From DASVDE01 sp036381235 (GTDB lineage Bacteria; Actinomycetota; Thermoleophilia; Solirubrobacterales; 70-9), in NCBI GenBank assembly GCA_036381235.1, contig DASVDE010000009.1, forward strand, positions 1 to 64,000: a stretch of DNA of 64,000 nt, written 5' to 3'. The notes beneath the pieces were generated by a model that had not been told where the DNA came from, did not search any database, and saw nothing but the letters and a program-made list of their open reading frames with translations. A program made the position numbers and the translations under genes. Of the stretch, positions 44,036-52,195 are shown one piece after another; positions within the stretch are counted from its first letter, which is position 1; each line of letters starts with the position of its first letter.

Positions 44036-44375
44036 GATCTTCAGGTTCCTCTTCCAACAGGCGGGAAATCCGCACGCCCTTCGCGACTGTCTCGTCGTAG
44101 CGGAAGGAGACGGTCGGGGTGCGCTTCATCCGGGTCTCGGCGGCGATCTTCGACTGGATCACCCCGTGGGAGGAGCGGAGTCCGGCGAGCGTCTCCTCCC
44201 GCTCGGACTCGGAGCCGAGCACGCTGACGAACACCTTTGCGGTGCGCAAGTCGGGGCTGGTCTCAACCGATGTCACGGTCACAAAGCCGATGCGGGGATC
44301 GCCCAGCTCGCCGATCGCCGCTCCGACCACCTCGCGAAGCACCTCGTTGATGCGTCGCATGCGAGGGGTCGGCAT
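44028..44375 (-). CDS. rbfA: Ribosome-binding factor A
   Basis: A 115-residue KH-like protein that binds immature 30S subunits and helps 16S 5'-end maturation. RRINEVLREVVG, DPRIGFVTVTSVETSPDL and the region before KRTPTVSF are characteristic. The ATG at 44375 leaves one base after infB; an internal Met at residue 6 is an alternative start. It overlaps nrnA by 8 nt. Confidence 0.95.
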   Translation of the reverse strand: MPTPRMRRINEVLREVVGAAIGELGDPRIGFVTVTSVETSPDLRTAKVFVSVLGSESEREETLAGLRSSHGVIQSKIAAETRMKRTPTVSFRYDETVAKGVRISRLLEEEPEDRG

Positions 44376-44376
44376 C

Positions 44377-46584
44377 CTACTCCAGCGTCTGCTCGACTTG
44401 TTTCGTCTGGAAGAACTCGAGCACGTCGCCCTCCTTGACGTCGGCGTAGCCGTCGAGGACGATGCCGCACTCCTGCCCCTCCTCGACCTCCTGCACGTTT
44501 TCTTTGAAGCGGCGCAGGGAGCCGAGTTTCCCATCCCAGATGACCGTGCCCTCGCGCACCAGGCGAACGTTCGCGGTGCGGGCGACCTTGCCCTCGGTGA
44601 CGATGCAGCCGGCGATGCGGCCGACCTTGGAGGCCTTGAAGGTCTGTTTGACCTCCGCCTCGCCGAGGGTCTCCTCGACCTCGACCGCTTCCAACATCCC
44701 CTCCATCGCGTTGCGCAGGTCCTCGGTGATTTTGTATATGACGGAGTAGGTACGGACGTCGACGCCCTCGCGCTCGGCGGCGCGGCGGGCGTCCGCCAGG
44801 GGGCGGACGTTGAAGCCGATGATGATCGCGTCGGAGGCAGAGGCGAGCATCACGTCGGACTCGTTGATGCCGCCGGTCTGCGAGTGGATGATGTTGATCG
44901 CGACCTGCTCCTGCGGCACCTTTGCGATCTCGTCCTGGAGCGCTTCCAGCGAGCCTGCCACATCGCCCTTGAGCACGATGTTCAGCTCCTTGATCTCACC
45001 CTCCTGGGCGCGGGCGAAGACCTCTTCGAGACTGACCTTGCGCGCCTGACGACGAGCCAGAGCCTCTGTCTTCAGCCTGTTGGCGCGCTCCCCCGCCAGC
45101 TGGCGGGCGCGCCGATCGTTCTCGACGGCCTGCACGAACTCGCCGGCCTCACAGACACCGTCGAAGCCGAGCACCTCCACAGGCATGCCGGGACCGGCCA
45201 TCTCGACTCGCTCGCCGGTGAAGTCCTGCATCGCGCGAACCCGGCCCCACTGGGGGCCGGCGACCAGCGCGTCGCCGACGTTCAGCGTGCCGCGCTGGAC
45301 CAGGACCGTGACCACCGGGCCACGGCCGGGGTCGAGCTGGGACTCGATCACGGTGCCCGAGGCGGGCGCATCGGGGTTGGCGCCCAGTTCCTCCAGCTCG
45401 GTGACGAGCAGGATCATGTCGAGCAGGTTGTCGAGGCCTTCGTGGGTCTTGGCGGAGACGTCGCAGTAGACCGTGTCCCCTCCCCACTCCTCCGGATTCA
45501 ATCCGTCAGATGCCAGCTCGTTGCGAATGCGATCGGGCTGCGCGCCCTCCTTGTCGATCTTGTTGACCGCGATCAGCATCGGCACGTCGGCGGCGCGCGC
45601 GTGGTCGATCGCCTCTTTGGTCTGCGGCATCACGCCGTCGTCGGCGGCAACCACGACGACGGCGACGTCGGTGACCTTGGCGCCACGGGCGCGCATCGCC
45701 GTGAATGCCGCGTGGCCGGGCGTGTCGAGGAAGGTGATCGTCTTCTCGCCGTGATGCACCTGGTAGGCGCCGATGTGCTGGGTGATGCCTCCGGCCTCGC
45801 CGGCAGCGACCTCCGTCTCGCGGATCGCGTCCAGGAGTGACGTCTTGCCGTGGTCGACGTGACCCATGATCGTGACCACAGGCGGGCGGTCGGCGAGATC
45901 CTCCTCGGCATCTGAGAACTCGGGCGCCTCGGGCTCCTCGTCGGCGGCCGTGACTATCTCGATCTTGCGGTCGTACTCGTCGGCGATCGCGCGGATCGAA
46001 TCGTCGGTCAGGGTCTGAGTGAGGGTCGCCATCTCCCCCATCGTCATCAGCTTCTTGATCACCTCGGCGCTGCCGAGGCCGAGCGACTCCGCCACCTCGC
46101 GCACCGTCGCCCCGGAGTTGACCTTGGTCGCCTCCGGCTCGGCCGGCGCCTCCGCTTTGGGCGGCGGCTCCTCCAGCAGCGGACGGCGGCGGCGACCACC
46201 ACGGCGGCGCGGCGGCCGCTGCGGGGGCGGCCCGCCCATCTGGTCGCGACGGGCAGCCTGCGAGTCGATCACGACGCGCCGTTTTTTCCCGGACGCAGCC
46301 GCGCCTCCCCCACCGCCCGAGGTCTGGCTCGACGGTTTACCGGCAGGCTTCACCGGCTTTTTCGACGCATTAGACGCTTTGGCCGGCTTTTTCGGCTTCG
46401 CCTCGGTTTTGGTGGCGGTCCCACCATCGCCTTGGGCGGCCCCGATCGCCTTGACCGCATCGGCCTCTTCGACGCTGGAGGCAGCGGCTTTGGCCTCGAT
46501 GCCGGCGGCTTTAAGAGCGGTAAGCAGCTCTTTGCTGCTCACCCCCTGAGCTTTAGCGATCTCATGAACCCTCTTCTTAGCCAC
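44377..46584 (-). CDS. infB: Translation initiation factor IF-2
   Basis: A 735-residue IF-2. An N-terminal IF2N motif (about 1-50), a low-complexity Lys/Ala/Pro/Gly region and an Arg-rich patch (125-135) precede a second IF2N (about 158-210). The G domain has GHVDHGKT (241-248), DTPGHAAF and NKID, and the C-terminal domains bind fMet-tRNA. It begins at GTG sharing one base with the nusA stop. No ylxR gene lies between nusA and infB, unlike most Gram-positive operons. Confidence 0.97.
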   Translation of the reverse strand: MAKKRVHEIAKAQGVSSKELLTALKAAGIEAKAAASSVEEADAVKAIGAAQGDGGTATKTEAKPKKPAKASNASKKPVKPAGKPSSQTSGGGGGAAASGKKRRVVIDSQAARRDQMGGPPPQRPPRRRGGRRRRPLLEEPPPKAEAPAEPEATKVNSGATVREVAESLGLGSAEVIKKLMTMGEMATLTQTLTDDSIRAIADEYDRKIEIVTAADEEPEAPEFSDAEEDLADRPPVVTIMGHVDHGKTSLLDAIRETEVAAGEAGGITQHIGAYQVHHGEKTITFLDTPGHAAFTAMRARGAKVTDVAVVVVAADDGVMPQTKEAIDHARAADVPMLIAVNKIDKEGAQPDRIRNELASDGLNPEEWGGDTVYCDVSAKTHEGLDNLLDMILLVTELEELGANPDAPASGTVIESQLDPGRGPVVTVLVQRGTLNVGDALVAGPQWGRVRAMQDFTGERVEMAGPGMPVEVLGFDGVCEAGEFVQAVENDRRARQLAGERANRLKTEALARRQARKVSLEEVFARAQEGEIKELNIVLKGDVAGSLEALQDEIAKVPQEQVAINIIHSQTGGINESDVMLASASDAIIIGFNVRPLADARRAAEREGVDVRTYSVIYKITEDLRNAMEGMLEAVEVEETLGEAEVKQTFKASKVGRIAGCIVTEGKVARTANVRLVREGTVIWDGKLGSLRRFKENVQEVEEGQECGIVLDGYADVKEGDVLEFFQTKQVEQTLE

Positions 46585-48266
46585 TAAGCCTGCTCAGCCT
46601 CCTCAGGCACAGATTCCTCCTCGGCAACAGCCTCTTCGTCGGACTCTTCGGCCGGGACCTCATCCCCTCCGTCGTCCACGGAGGCTTCGTCATCAGCCTC
46701 CTCGGTCGATCCTTCGCCGGGGGCCTCCGGCGCATCTTCCGCGGGTGGCGCGGGTGATGGGGGGGTCGAGGACGAGACCTCGCCCGCAGCTGCCTCCCCA
46801 TCGGCCGCGTCAGGACCCGCGGCAGATTCATCCGAACCCACAGCTTCGGGCTCCTCAACGGTTTCAGGCTCTTCGTCGGCCTCCTCCTCCGGTTCGACGT
46901 ACTCGACCTCGGCCCTGGCGACGATCTCGGCCACCTGACCCTCGTCGGCCTCGGGATCGGCAAGGATCGCCACCTCGGCTTCGTCGATCGTCGAGAGGAT
47001 CGCCGCCTGGCTGGTCTCGAAGCGGCTCAGCGCCTGGTGCCCGGGGAGGCCGCAGTAGGTCGAGCCGTCGATCGCCGCGTTCGGGCAGCGGCGCCCGTTG
47101 GAGAGCACCGCCATGCAGCGCCCGTCGGACTGTTCCTCGCCCTCGTACTCGACGTCCTGATCCTCCTGGGCGAACTCGGTCTCCGACTTGATGTCCACCC
47201 GCCAGCCGGTCAGCCGGGCGGCGAGGCGGGCGTTCTGGCCGTCGCGACCGATCGCCAGCGAAAGCTGGTCGTCGGGGACGATCACCGTCGCCTGGCGCTC
47301 TTCGTCGTCGACGATCACCTCGCGCACGCGGGCGGGAGAGAGCGCCTTGGCGACGAAGCGAGCGGGTTCCTCGTTGTAGGGGATGATGTCGATCTTCTCG
47401 CCACGCAGCTCGGAGACGACCATCCGCACCCGCGAGCCTCGTGGGCCGACGCAGGCGCCGACCGGGTCGACGCCGTCGGCGTGGGAGATCACAGCGATCT
47501 TCGAGCGGTAGCCAGGCTCGCGGGCGACGCCGACGATCTCGACCAGCTTGTCGGCGATCTCGGGGACTTCGAGCTCGAACAGGCTCTTGATCAGCTCGGG
47601 GCTGCGGCGCGAGACGACGATACTCGGGCCTTTGGTCGAGTCGGAGACATCGGTGATCACCGCCTTGACCCGCATCCCGTGGTCGTAGCGCTCGTTGTAG
47701 ACCTGCTCTGACTTCGGCAGCAGCGCCTCGACCCGCTCGCGCAACTGCACCAGCGTGTAGCGCTTGTCGGACTGCTGGATGATGCCGGTGATCAGCTCAC
47801 CGACCCGATCCTGGTACTCGTCGTACATCATCTGCCGCTCGGCCTCGCGGATCCGCTGCAGGATCACCTGCTTCGCCGTCTGGGCGGCGATCCGGCCGAA
47901 GTCGTCGGGGGTGACGTCCCGAGTCTGGATCTGGTCCTCGTAGGGGGCGATCATCTCCGGATCGAGCTCGGGGTCCTCGGGCTCGCGCAGCTCGCCCGTC
48001 TCCGGATCGATCTCGCGCTCCTCTTCCTCCTGGGCCTCGGCGGCCTCGGCAAGCAGCTTCTCCTCCAGCTCCGGCGGCAGGATCAACTCGAAGACGCGGA
48101 AGTCGCCGGTCTCGTGGTCGAGGTCGACGCGGGCGTATTTGGCCGCGCCGGGAGTCTTCTTGTAGGCCGAGAGCAGGGCGTCCTCGAGGGCATCCATCAG
48201 CTTGTCGGCGGAGATCCCCTTCTCCTGCTCGAGCGCCTTGACTGCGTCGACGATCTCCTTGCTCAC
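46584..48266 (-). CDS. nusA: Transcription factor NusA with a zinc-finger-like motif and acidic tail
   Basis: A 560-residue NusA, which modulates pausing, termination and antitermination. The N-terminal RNAP-binding domain (1-185) carries an acidic insertion (about 72-110). S1 (about 195-250) and two KH domains (about 255-360, with GPRGSRVRMV and IGRDGQNARLA) follow. Residues 384-410 form a CCCH motif (C384, C394, C405, H410; SNGRRCPNAA, YCGLPGH) likely to bind zinc. From about 428 the chain is a 130-residue Glu/Asp/Ala/Pro tail. The finger and tail are not part of ordinary NusA. It overlaps rimP by 4 nt. Confidence 0.95.
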   Translation of the reverse strand: MSKEIVDAVKALEQEKGISADKLMDALEDALLSAYKKTPGAAKYARVDLDHETGDFRVFELILPPELEEKLLAEAAEAQEEEEREIDPETGELREPEDPELDPEMIAPYEDQIQTRDVTPDDFGRIAAQTAKQVILQRIREAERQMMYDEYQDRVGELITGIIQQSDKRYTLVQLRERVEALLPKSEQVYNERYDHGMRVKAVITDVSDSTKGPSIVVSRRSPELIKSLFELEVPEIADKLVEIVGVAREPGYRSKIAVISHADGVDPVGACVGPRGSRVRMVVSELRGEKIDIIPYNEEPARFVAKALSPARVREVIVDDEERQATVIVPDDQLSLAIGRDGQNARLAARLTGWRVDIKSETEFAQEDQDVEYEGEEQSDGRCMAVLSNGRRCPNAAIDGSTYCGLPGHQALSRFETSQAAILSTIDEAEVAILADPEADEGQVAEIVARAEVEYVEPEEEADEEPETVEEPEAVGSDESAAGPDAADGEAAAGEVSSSTPPSPAPPAEDAPEAPGEGSTEEADDEASVDDGGDEVPAEESDEEAVAEEESVPEEAEQA

Positions 48267-48589
48267 AAAATCTCCTTGGGTTCGCCCTCGCTCACTCGCG
48301 GGGAATCAGATATGGACGCTCGTTCGCTCTGGCTCCCAGCCTTGGCTGGTTCGGAAACGGGGTCGTTGCGGCGGTACTTCGGGCCCGGCGAGGAGACCTC
48401 GAGCGAGTAGTCCGAAAGCAGATGGTTGAGGTGCTTGGTCACCTGCTCGCAGAGCGCCAGGTCGACCCCGTCCGGATGGTCGATGAAAAGGCGCAGAGAC
48501 TCGGTCCCGGGTCGCTCCAACGCGACCAAGTCGAGCGAAGAATCGAGCTCGTTGAGCTGCTGTTGGATGTCTTCCTTGAGGTCTGTCAT
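48263..48589 (-). CDS. rimP: Ribosome maturation factor RimP, N-terminal domain only
   Basis: A 108-residue RimP. The N-terminal domain (about 1-80) is clear: LRLFIDHPDGVDLALCEQVTKHL and YSLEVSSPG. Normal RimP (about 150-200 residues) continues with an Sm-like C-terminal domain; here the chain ends after a 35-residue Ser/Glu-rich tail and runs straight into nusA (4-nt overlap). No other frame restores the domain. The ATG at 48589 follows an intrinsic terminator by 15 nt. Confidence 0.82.
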   Translation of the reverse strand: MTDLKEDIQQQLNELDSSLDLVALERPGTESLRLFIDHPDGVDLALCEQVTKHLNHLLSDYSLEVSSPGPKYRRNDPVSEPAKAGSQSERASISDSPRVSEGEPKEIL

Positions 48590-48604
48590 GCCTGGTTCGG
48601 GGCG

Positions 48605-48629
48605 AAAAAAAAGTGGGCCAGGCCCACTT
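48605..48629 (-). terminator. Intrinsic terminator, probable attenuator of rimP-nusA
   Basis: On the minus strand an AAGTGGGCC/GGCCCACTT palindrome with a single-base centre (effective 8-bp stem, 3-nt loop) runs into eight T residues (48612-48605). This is a textbook Rho-independent terminator. It is 33 nt downstream of the coaBC stop and 15 nt upstream of the rimP start, so it either ends coaBC transcripts or, with an upstream promoter, attenuates the rimP-nusA-infB operon. Confidence 0.85.
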
Positions 48630-48661
48630 CTCGACACCGATAGGGACGTAAAAGCTTGGGC

Positions 48662-49903
48662 TCAGTATAGCCGTGCCTCGCTCCTCAACCCGTCGACTCT
48701 CTCGAGAATTGCGTCGGCGATGGCTTCCTTTGATGCAAGCGGCACGTGGGTTTCGCCCGCCACGTCGATCAGGGTCACTTCGTTGTCGGGGCTTTCGAAG
48801 CCAATGCTCGAGTCCGAGACGTCGTTCAAGACGATGAGATCGGCGCCCTTGCGGGAAAGCTTTTCGCGGGCTCGGGCGAGGCCCTCCTTCCCGTGCTCGG
48901 CGGCAAAACCGACGATCGTTTGGGATTCGGCGCGGGTGGCGGCGAGGCCGGCGAGGATGTCCTCGGTCGGTTCGAGGTGAAGGTCGAGGGCGTCCTGGCG
49001 CTTGAGCTTGCCCGACGCCGGGTCGCTCGCCCGAAAGTCTGCGGGCGCCGCGGCCATCAGCAGGACGTGGGCGGCGGGGAACTCCGTTTGGGCGACCTGC
49101 GCGAGCTGATCGGCGGTCTCGACGTCGATGCGCCGCACGCCGGGGGGCTCGGACAGGGCAACGTTGGCGGCGATAAGAGTGACTTCGGCGCCCCGGCGAG
49201 CCGCGGCGGCGGCAAGGGCGACTCCCATCCTGCCGCTGGAGCGGTTGCCGATGAAGCGGACCGGATCGATCGGCTCGCGCGTGCCGCCGGCCGTGACCAG
49301 GACGCGCAGGCCGTCCCATGGGCGCTCGCCTCCGGGCAGCATCGCTTCGACCCGGGCGAGCAGGCGCTCGGGGTCGGGCAGGCGGCCTTTGCCGAACTCC
49401 CCGCGGGAAGCGAGCTGCCCCTCTTCGGGATCGATCACCGTCACACCCCGTTCGCGCAGGGTCTCCAGGTTGGCCTGAGTCGCGGCGTCCGCATACATGC
49501 GGTCGTTCATCGCCGGGGCAATCAGGCGGGGCGCGGCACAGGCCAGAAAGGACGTGGTCAGCATCGAGTCGGCCATCCCCGCCGCCAGCTTGGCGATCGT
49601 GTTCGCCGAAGCCGGGGCGACGATGAAGGCGTCGCAGTTGGCGACGACCTCGAGGTGGCCTATCGGGTCGTGCTCGGGAGCGTGATCGCCCGGGAAGGCG
49701 CCGCGCATAGGGTCGCGGTCGAACTCGGAGATCAGCACCGGCGCGCCGACGATCCCCTCGAAGGAGGCGGCACCGACGAAGCGGGTGGCACTCTCGGTCA
49801 TCACGACCCTTACGCCGTGTCCGGCCTTGGTCGCCAGGCGGGCGAGCTCCAACGACTTGTAGGCGGCGATGCCACCGCTCACCCCAAGCAGGATCCTGGC
49901 CAT
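48662..49903 (-). CDS. coaBC: Bifunctional phosphopantothenoylcysteine synthetase/decarboxylase
   Basis: A 413-residue Dfp that makes 4'-phosphopantetheine for CoA. The N-terminal flavoprotein CoaC domain (1-180) has GGIAAYKS, the FMN-site APASANTIAKLA and PAMNDRMY. The C-terminal CoaB domain (about 190-405) has TAGGTREPIDPVRFIGNRSSG. The substrate flap, LACGxxGxGR in E. coli, reads LASRGEFGKGR (from 164), with Ser where the decarboxylase Cys is expected. It follows rpoZ, as usual in actinobacteria. Confidence 0.94.
   Translation of the reverse strand: MARILLGVSGGIAAYKSLELARLATKAGHGVRVVMTESATRFVGAASFEGIVGAPVLISEFDRDPMRGAFPGDHAPEHDPIGHLEVVANCDAFIVAPASANTIAKLAAGMADSMLTTSFLACAAPRLIAPAMNDRMYADAATQANLETLRERGVTVIDPEEGQLASRGEFGKGRLPDPERLLARVEAMLPGGERPWDGLRVLVTAGGTREPIDPVRFIGNRSSGRMGVALAAAAARRGAEVTLIAANVALSEPPGVRRIDVETADQLAQVAQTEFPAAHVLLMAAAPADFRASDPASGKLKRQDALDLHLEPTEDILAGLAATRAESQTIVGFAAEHGKEGLARAREKLSRKGADLIVLNDVSDSSIGFESPDNEVTLIDVAGETHVPLASKEAIADAILERVDGLRSEARLY
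48664..48669 (-). promoter_or_regulatory. Possible -10 box of the rimP-nusA promoter
   Basis: TATACT on the minus strand, within the last two sense codons and stop of coaBC, matches five of six -10 bases and is identical to the better-supported mihF -10. No convincing -35 lies at 16-18 nt. A transcript from here would carry the terminator hairpin in a leader of about 70 nt. Confidence 0.25.
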
Positions 49904-49941
49904 CGATGTCCTCCTAGCGGTCCGGTCGCGCCGGCGAGGCG

Positions 49942-50175
49942 CTAAGCGCGGTACTCGTATTTGAGCTTGCCGGCGGCAAGCTCCTCGAGCGCCATCGAGA
50001 GGTAGTTCTTACCGCTCTGGTTCTCGACCATCGGCGGCGGGTACTCGCCGAATCCGCCCTCTCCGAGGTTGTGGAAGTAGCTGTTGATCTGGCGCGCCCG
50101 CTTCGCCGCGACGACGACTGCCGCGTAGTGCGAATCGGTGTGCTCCAGGAGTTTGTCGACGCGTGGCTTGATCAT
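49942..50175 (-). CDS. rpoZ: RNA polymerase omega subunit
   Basis: A 77-residue omega, which helps fold and assemble the beta' subunit. IKPRVDKLLEHTDSHYAAVVVAAKRARQIN and the later region KLKYEY are the conserved parts. The start overlaps the gmk stop by 4 nt, and coaBC follows after 38 nt. The order mihF-gmk-rpoZ-coaBC is the typical actinobacterial cluster. Confidence 0.95.
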   Translation of the reverse strand: MIKPRVDKLLEHTDSHYAAVVVAAKRARQINSYFHNLGEGGFGEYPPPMVENQSGKNYLSMALEELAAGKLKYEYRA

Positions 50176-50750
50176 TCGGCTGCGGAGTCTAGTGGTAGCT
50201 CCAACTCCATGCGCACGATCTCCTCCAGCTCGGCGGCGGCACGCTCCAAATCCGCGTTGACGACGAGGTGGGGAAACTCGTCCTTGGCGGCCAGTTCCTG
50301 CTCTGCCACTTCGAGGCGGGCATCGATCGCCTCGGCCGCGTCGGTGCCCCGCGCCAGCAGTCGCTCGCGCAGGACCGAAGGGTCGGGTGGGGCGATGAAA
50401 ACCTGAACCGACTCGCGCATCGCAGCCCGCACCTGGCGAGCGCCCTGCACCTCTATCTCGAGCACCACCGAGTGGCCGGCGTCAAGGCGGCGACGCACCT
50501 CCGAGCGCAGCGTCCCGTAACGGTTGCCGCTGTAGGTGGCGAATTCGAGGAAGTCCTCGGCCTCGATTCGGCGATCAAACTCCGCGGGTGAGAGGAAGTG
50601 GTAATCGCGGCCGTCGATCTCGCCCTCCCTCGGCTGGCGCGTCGTCGCGGAGACCGAAAGCTCGAGGTCCGGCACGCGATCGAGCAGCTTGGAGATCAGC
50701 GTCCCCTTCCCAACGCCCGACGGACCGGTTATTACAAAGACCTTTGGCAT
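50172..50750 (-). CDS. gmk: Guanylate kinase
   Basis: A 192-residue GMP kinase converting GMP to GDP. The P-loop is GPSGVGKGT near residue 8, the GMP-binding region TTRQPREGEIDGRDYHF is intact, and the lid has RLLARGTDA-like Arg residues. The ATG at 50750 (MPKVFVITG) is preferred to one seven codons upstream. It follows mihF by 105 nt and overlaps rpoZ. Confidence 0.96.
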   Translation of the reverse strand: MPKVFVITGPSGVGKGTLISKLLDRVPDLELSVSATTRQPREGEIDGRDYHFLSPAEFDRRIEAEDFLEFATYSGNRYGTLRSEVRRRLDAGHSVVLEIEVQGARQVRAAMRESVQVFIAPPDPSVLRERLLARGTDAAEAIDARLEVAEQELAAKDEFPHLVVNADLERAAAELEEIVRMELELPLDSAAE

Positions 50751-50855
50751 ATGAATGGCGAGCGAAACCAAGCAGGTCGGCCGGACGCAGGGAGCGTGGC
50801 GTGCTCTGCACGCGAGCGACCGAGGATGCCGAGATGCGCAGGTTTGCAGCCGCCG

Positions 50856-51188
50856 TTAGCGGCGGAGCTGGGAGACGAGCTCAGCGCGTTGGCGCTCGGA
50901 GAGGCCGCCGATCGTCTTCGACGGAGAGATCCGGCACTGATTGAGGATGCGATTGGTCTTCACCCGGCCGTACTTGGGGACCGCCAGCAGCATGTCGAAG
51001 ACCTTGGCGGTCATCACGAACTCGGGCGGGTCGAGCAGCAGCGTGTGGATGTTGGCCTTGCCCGCTTTCAGGTCCTTCTTCAGCTTGGCCCGGGCCGTGC
51101 GGATGTCGTTCGCCCGCCGCAACGCGTCCATCCGCTGATCCAGTGACCTCTCGGGGGCTGCTGCGGAGGTCTTTACTGGGGCGGGCAT
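50856..51188 (-). CDS. mihF: Actinobacterial integration host factor (MihF)
   Basis: A 110-residue nucleoid protein of the actinobacterial IHF type, unrelated in fold to HU/IHF. The conserved core (about 30-108) includes RAKLKKDLKAG, VAVPKYG-like LLAVPKYGRVKTNRIL and a helix-two-turn-helix ending GLSERQRAEL. It bends and compacts DNA. The ATG at 51188 lies 10 nt after a good -10 box, so the message is nearly leaderless. It heads the gmk-rpoZ-coaBC cluster. Confidence 0.93.
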   Translation of the reverse strand: MPAPVKTSAAAPERSLDQRMDALRRANDIRTARAKLKKDLKAGKANIHTLLLDPPEFVMTAKVFDMLLAVPKYGRVKTNRILNQCRISPSKTIGGLSERQRAELVSQLRR

Positions 51189-51198
51189 GTGGGCGGCG

Positions 51199-51226
51199 AG
51201 TATAGCCGCGGGTTGAGGCGGTGCAA
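51199..51226 (-). promoter_or_regulatory. Candidate promoter of mihF-gmk-rpoZ-coaBC
   Basis: On the minus strand, -10 TATACT (51204-51199) and -35 TTGCAC (51226-51221) are separated by 16 nt. The start would fall a few bases before the mihF ATG. This lies in a 107-nt gap after pyrD and would separate mihF expression from the pyrimidine genes. Confidence 0.55.
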
Positions 51227-51260
51227 GGGGGTTTTGGCGATTTCGGGTCAAATTCACCTG

Positions 51261-51277
51261 GACCTCGACTCGAGGTC
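51261..51277. repeat. 17-bp palindrome upstream of the mihF promoter
   Basis: GACCTCGA and TCGAGGTC are perfect arms around one central C. It lies 35 nt upstream of the candidate -35 of mihF and 18 nt after the pyrD stop. It could be an operator or part of a pyrD 3' hairpin. The CG-rich core makes chance occurrence more likely than for AT-rich palindromes. Confidence 0.35.
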
Positions 51278-51295
51278 GAGCTTCGAGTTCCCTGT

Positions 51296-52195
51296 TCAAT
51301 CCGCCGGGAGCAGCTTCGACAGCTCTTCGGCTACCCGCTGACCCGCCCGCGGATCGCGAAAGCTCTCGGTGCCCACCGCCACCAGCGACGCCCCGGCGGC
51401 AATCAGCTCATGCGCGTCGGCGCCGCTCGAGACCCCCCCCATGCCGACTATCGGCGCCTCGATCGCAGCCGCGACCGCTCGCACCTGCGCCACGGCGATC
51501 GGTCGCACCGCGGGACCCGAGAGGCCACCGTGCCCCGCCGCGACCCCCGGCAACCCGGTGAGCGGATCGATCGCGCTCGCCTTCAGCGTGTTGATCAGCG
51601 AAACGGCATCGGCACCCCCCTCGACGGCCGCGACGGCGACGGCCGCCGGGTCGGCCACATTGGGAGTCAGCTTCACGATCAGCGGCTTCTCGGTCATTGG
51701 CCGCAGCGTTTCCAGCAGCACCAGGGTCTCCGCCGGCTGCTCGCCGACGATCAGCCCTGAATGGACGTTGGGACAGGAGACGTTCAACTCGAACGCCGCC
51801 ACCTCCTCGCGCTCATCGACGCCGGTCACAAGTCGCGAGAACTCCTCGCGGCTGGTTCCCATCACCGAGACGACCAGCGGCACCGGCAACTCGGCCAGCT
51901 GGGGCAGGTCCTCTCGAAGGAAGCTGTCCAGCCCCTTGTTGGGCAGACCGATCGAGTTGATCATCCCCGCCGGTGTCTCCCAGATCCGCTGTGGCTCATT
52001 GCCCACCCGCGGCTCGGGGGTGATCGTCTTCGAGACGAAGGCAGAGAACGGAAAGTCTTCCAGCAGGGCGTCGCCGTAGACCCGCCGAGCGGCGATCGCG
52101 TCGAACGTGCCCGAGGCGTTGATGACAGGGTGGCGCAGCTCGATGCCGCAGAAGTCCACTGCCCGCGTGCTCTGCTCCCGCTCGCTCGCGTTCAT
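51296..52195 (-). CDS. pyrD: Dihydroorotate dehydrogenase B, catalytic subunit
   Basis: A 299-residue class 1B FMN enzyme oxidising dihydroorotate to orotate with NAD+ through PyrK. The base is Cys in NVSCPNVHSG, which marks class 1, and the FMN loop GMGGVSSG is present. The ATG at 52195 shares one base with the pyrK stop. No pyrF or pyrE lies in the window. Confidence 0.95.
   Translation of the reverse strand: MNASEREQSTRAVDFCGIELRHPVINASGTFDAIAARRVYGDALLEDFPFSAFVSKTITPEPRVGNEPQRIWETPAGMINSIGLPNKGLDSFLREDLPQLAELPVPLVVSVMGTSREEFSRLVTGVDEREEVAAFELNVSCPNVHSGLIVGEQPAETLVLLETLRPMTEKPLIVKLTPNVADPAAVAVAAVEGGADAVSLINTLKASAIDPLTGLPGVAAGHGGLSGPAVRPIAVAQVRAVAAAIEAPIVGMGGVSSGADAHELIAAGASLVAVGTESFRDPRAGQRVAEELSKLLPAD

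Noticed and set aside
48263..48430. Frameshift as the cause of the short RimP
   Set aside because: Neither other frame in the region encodes an Sm-like C-terminal domain, and the stop overlaps nusA neatly.
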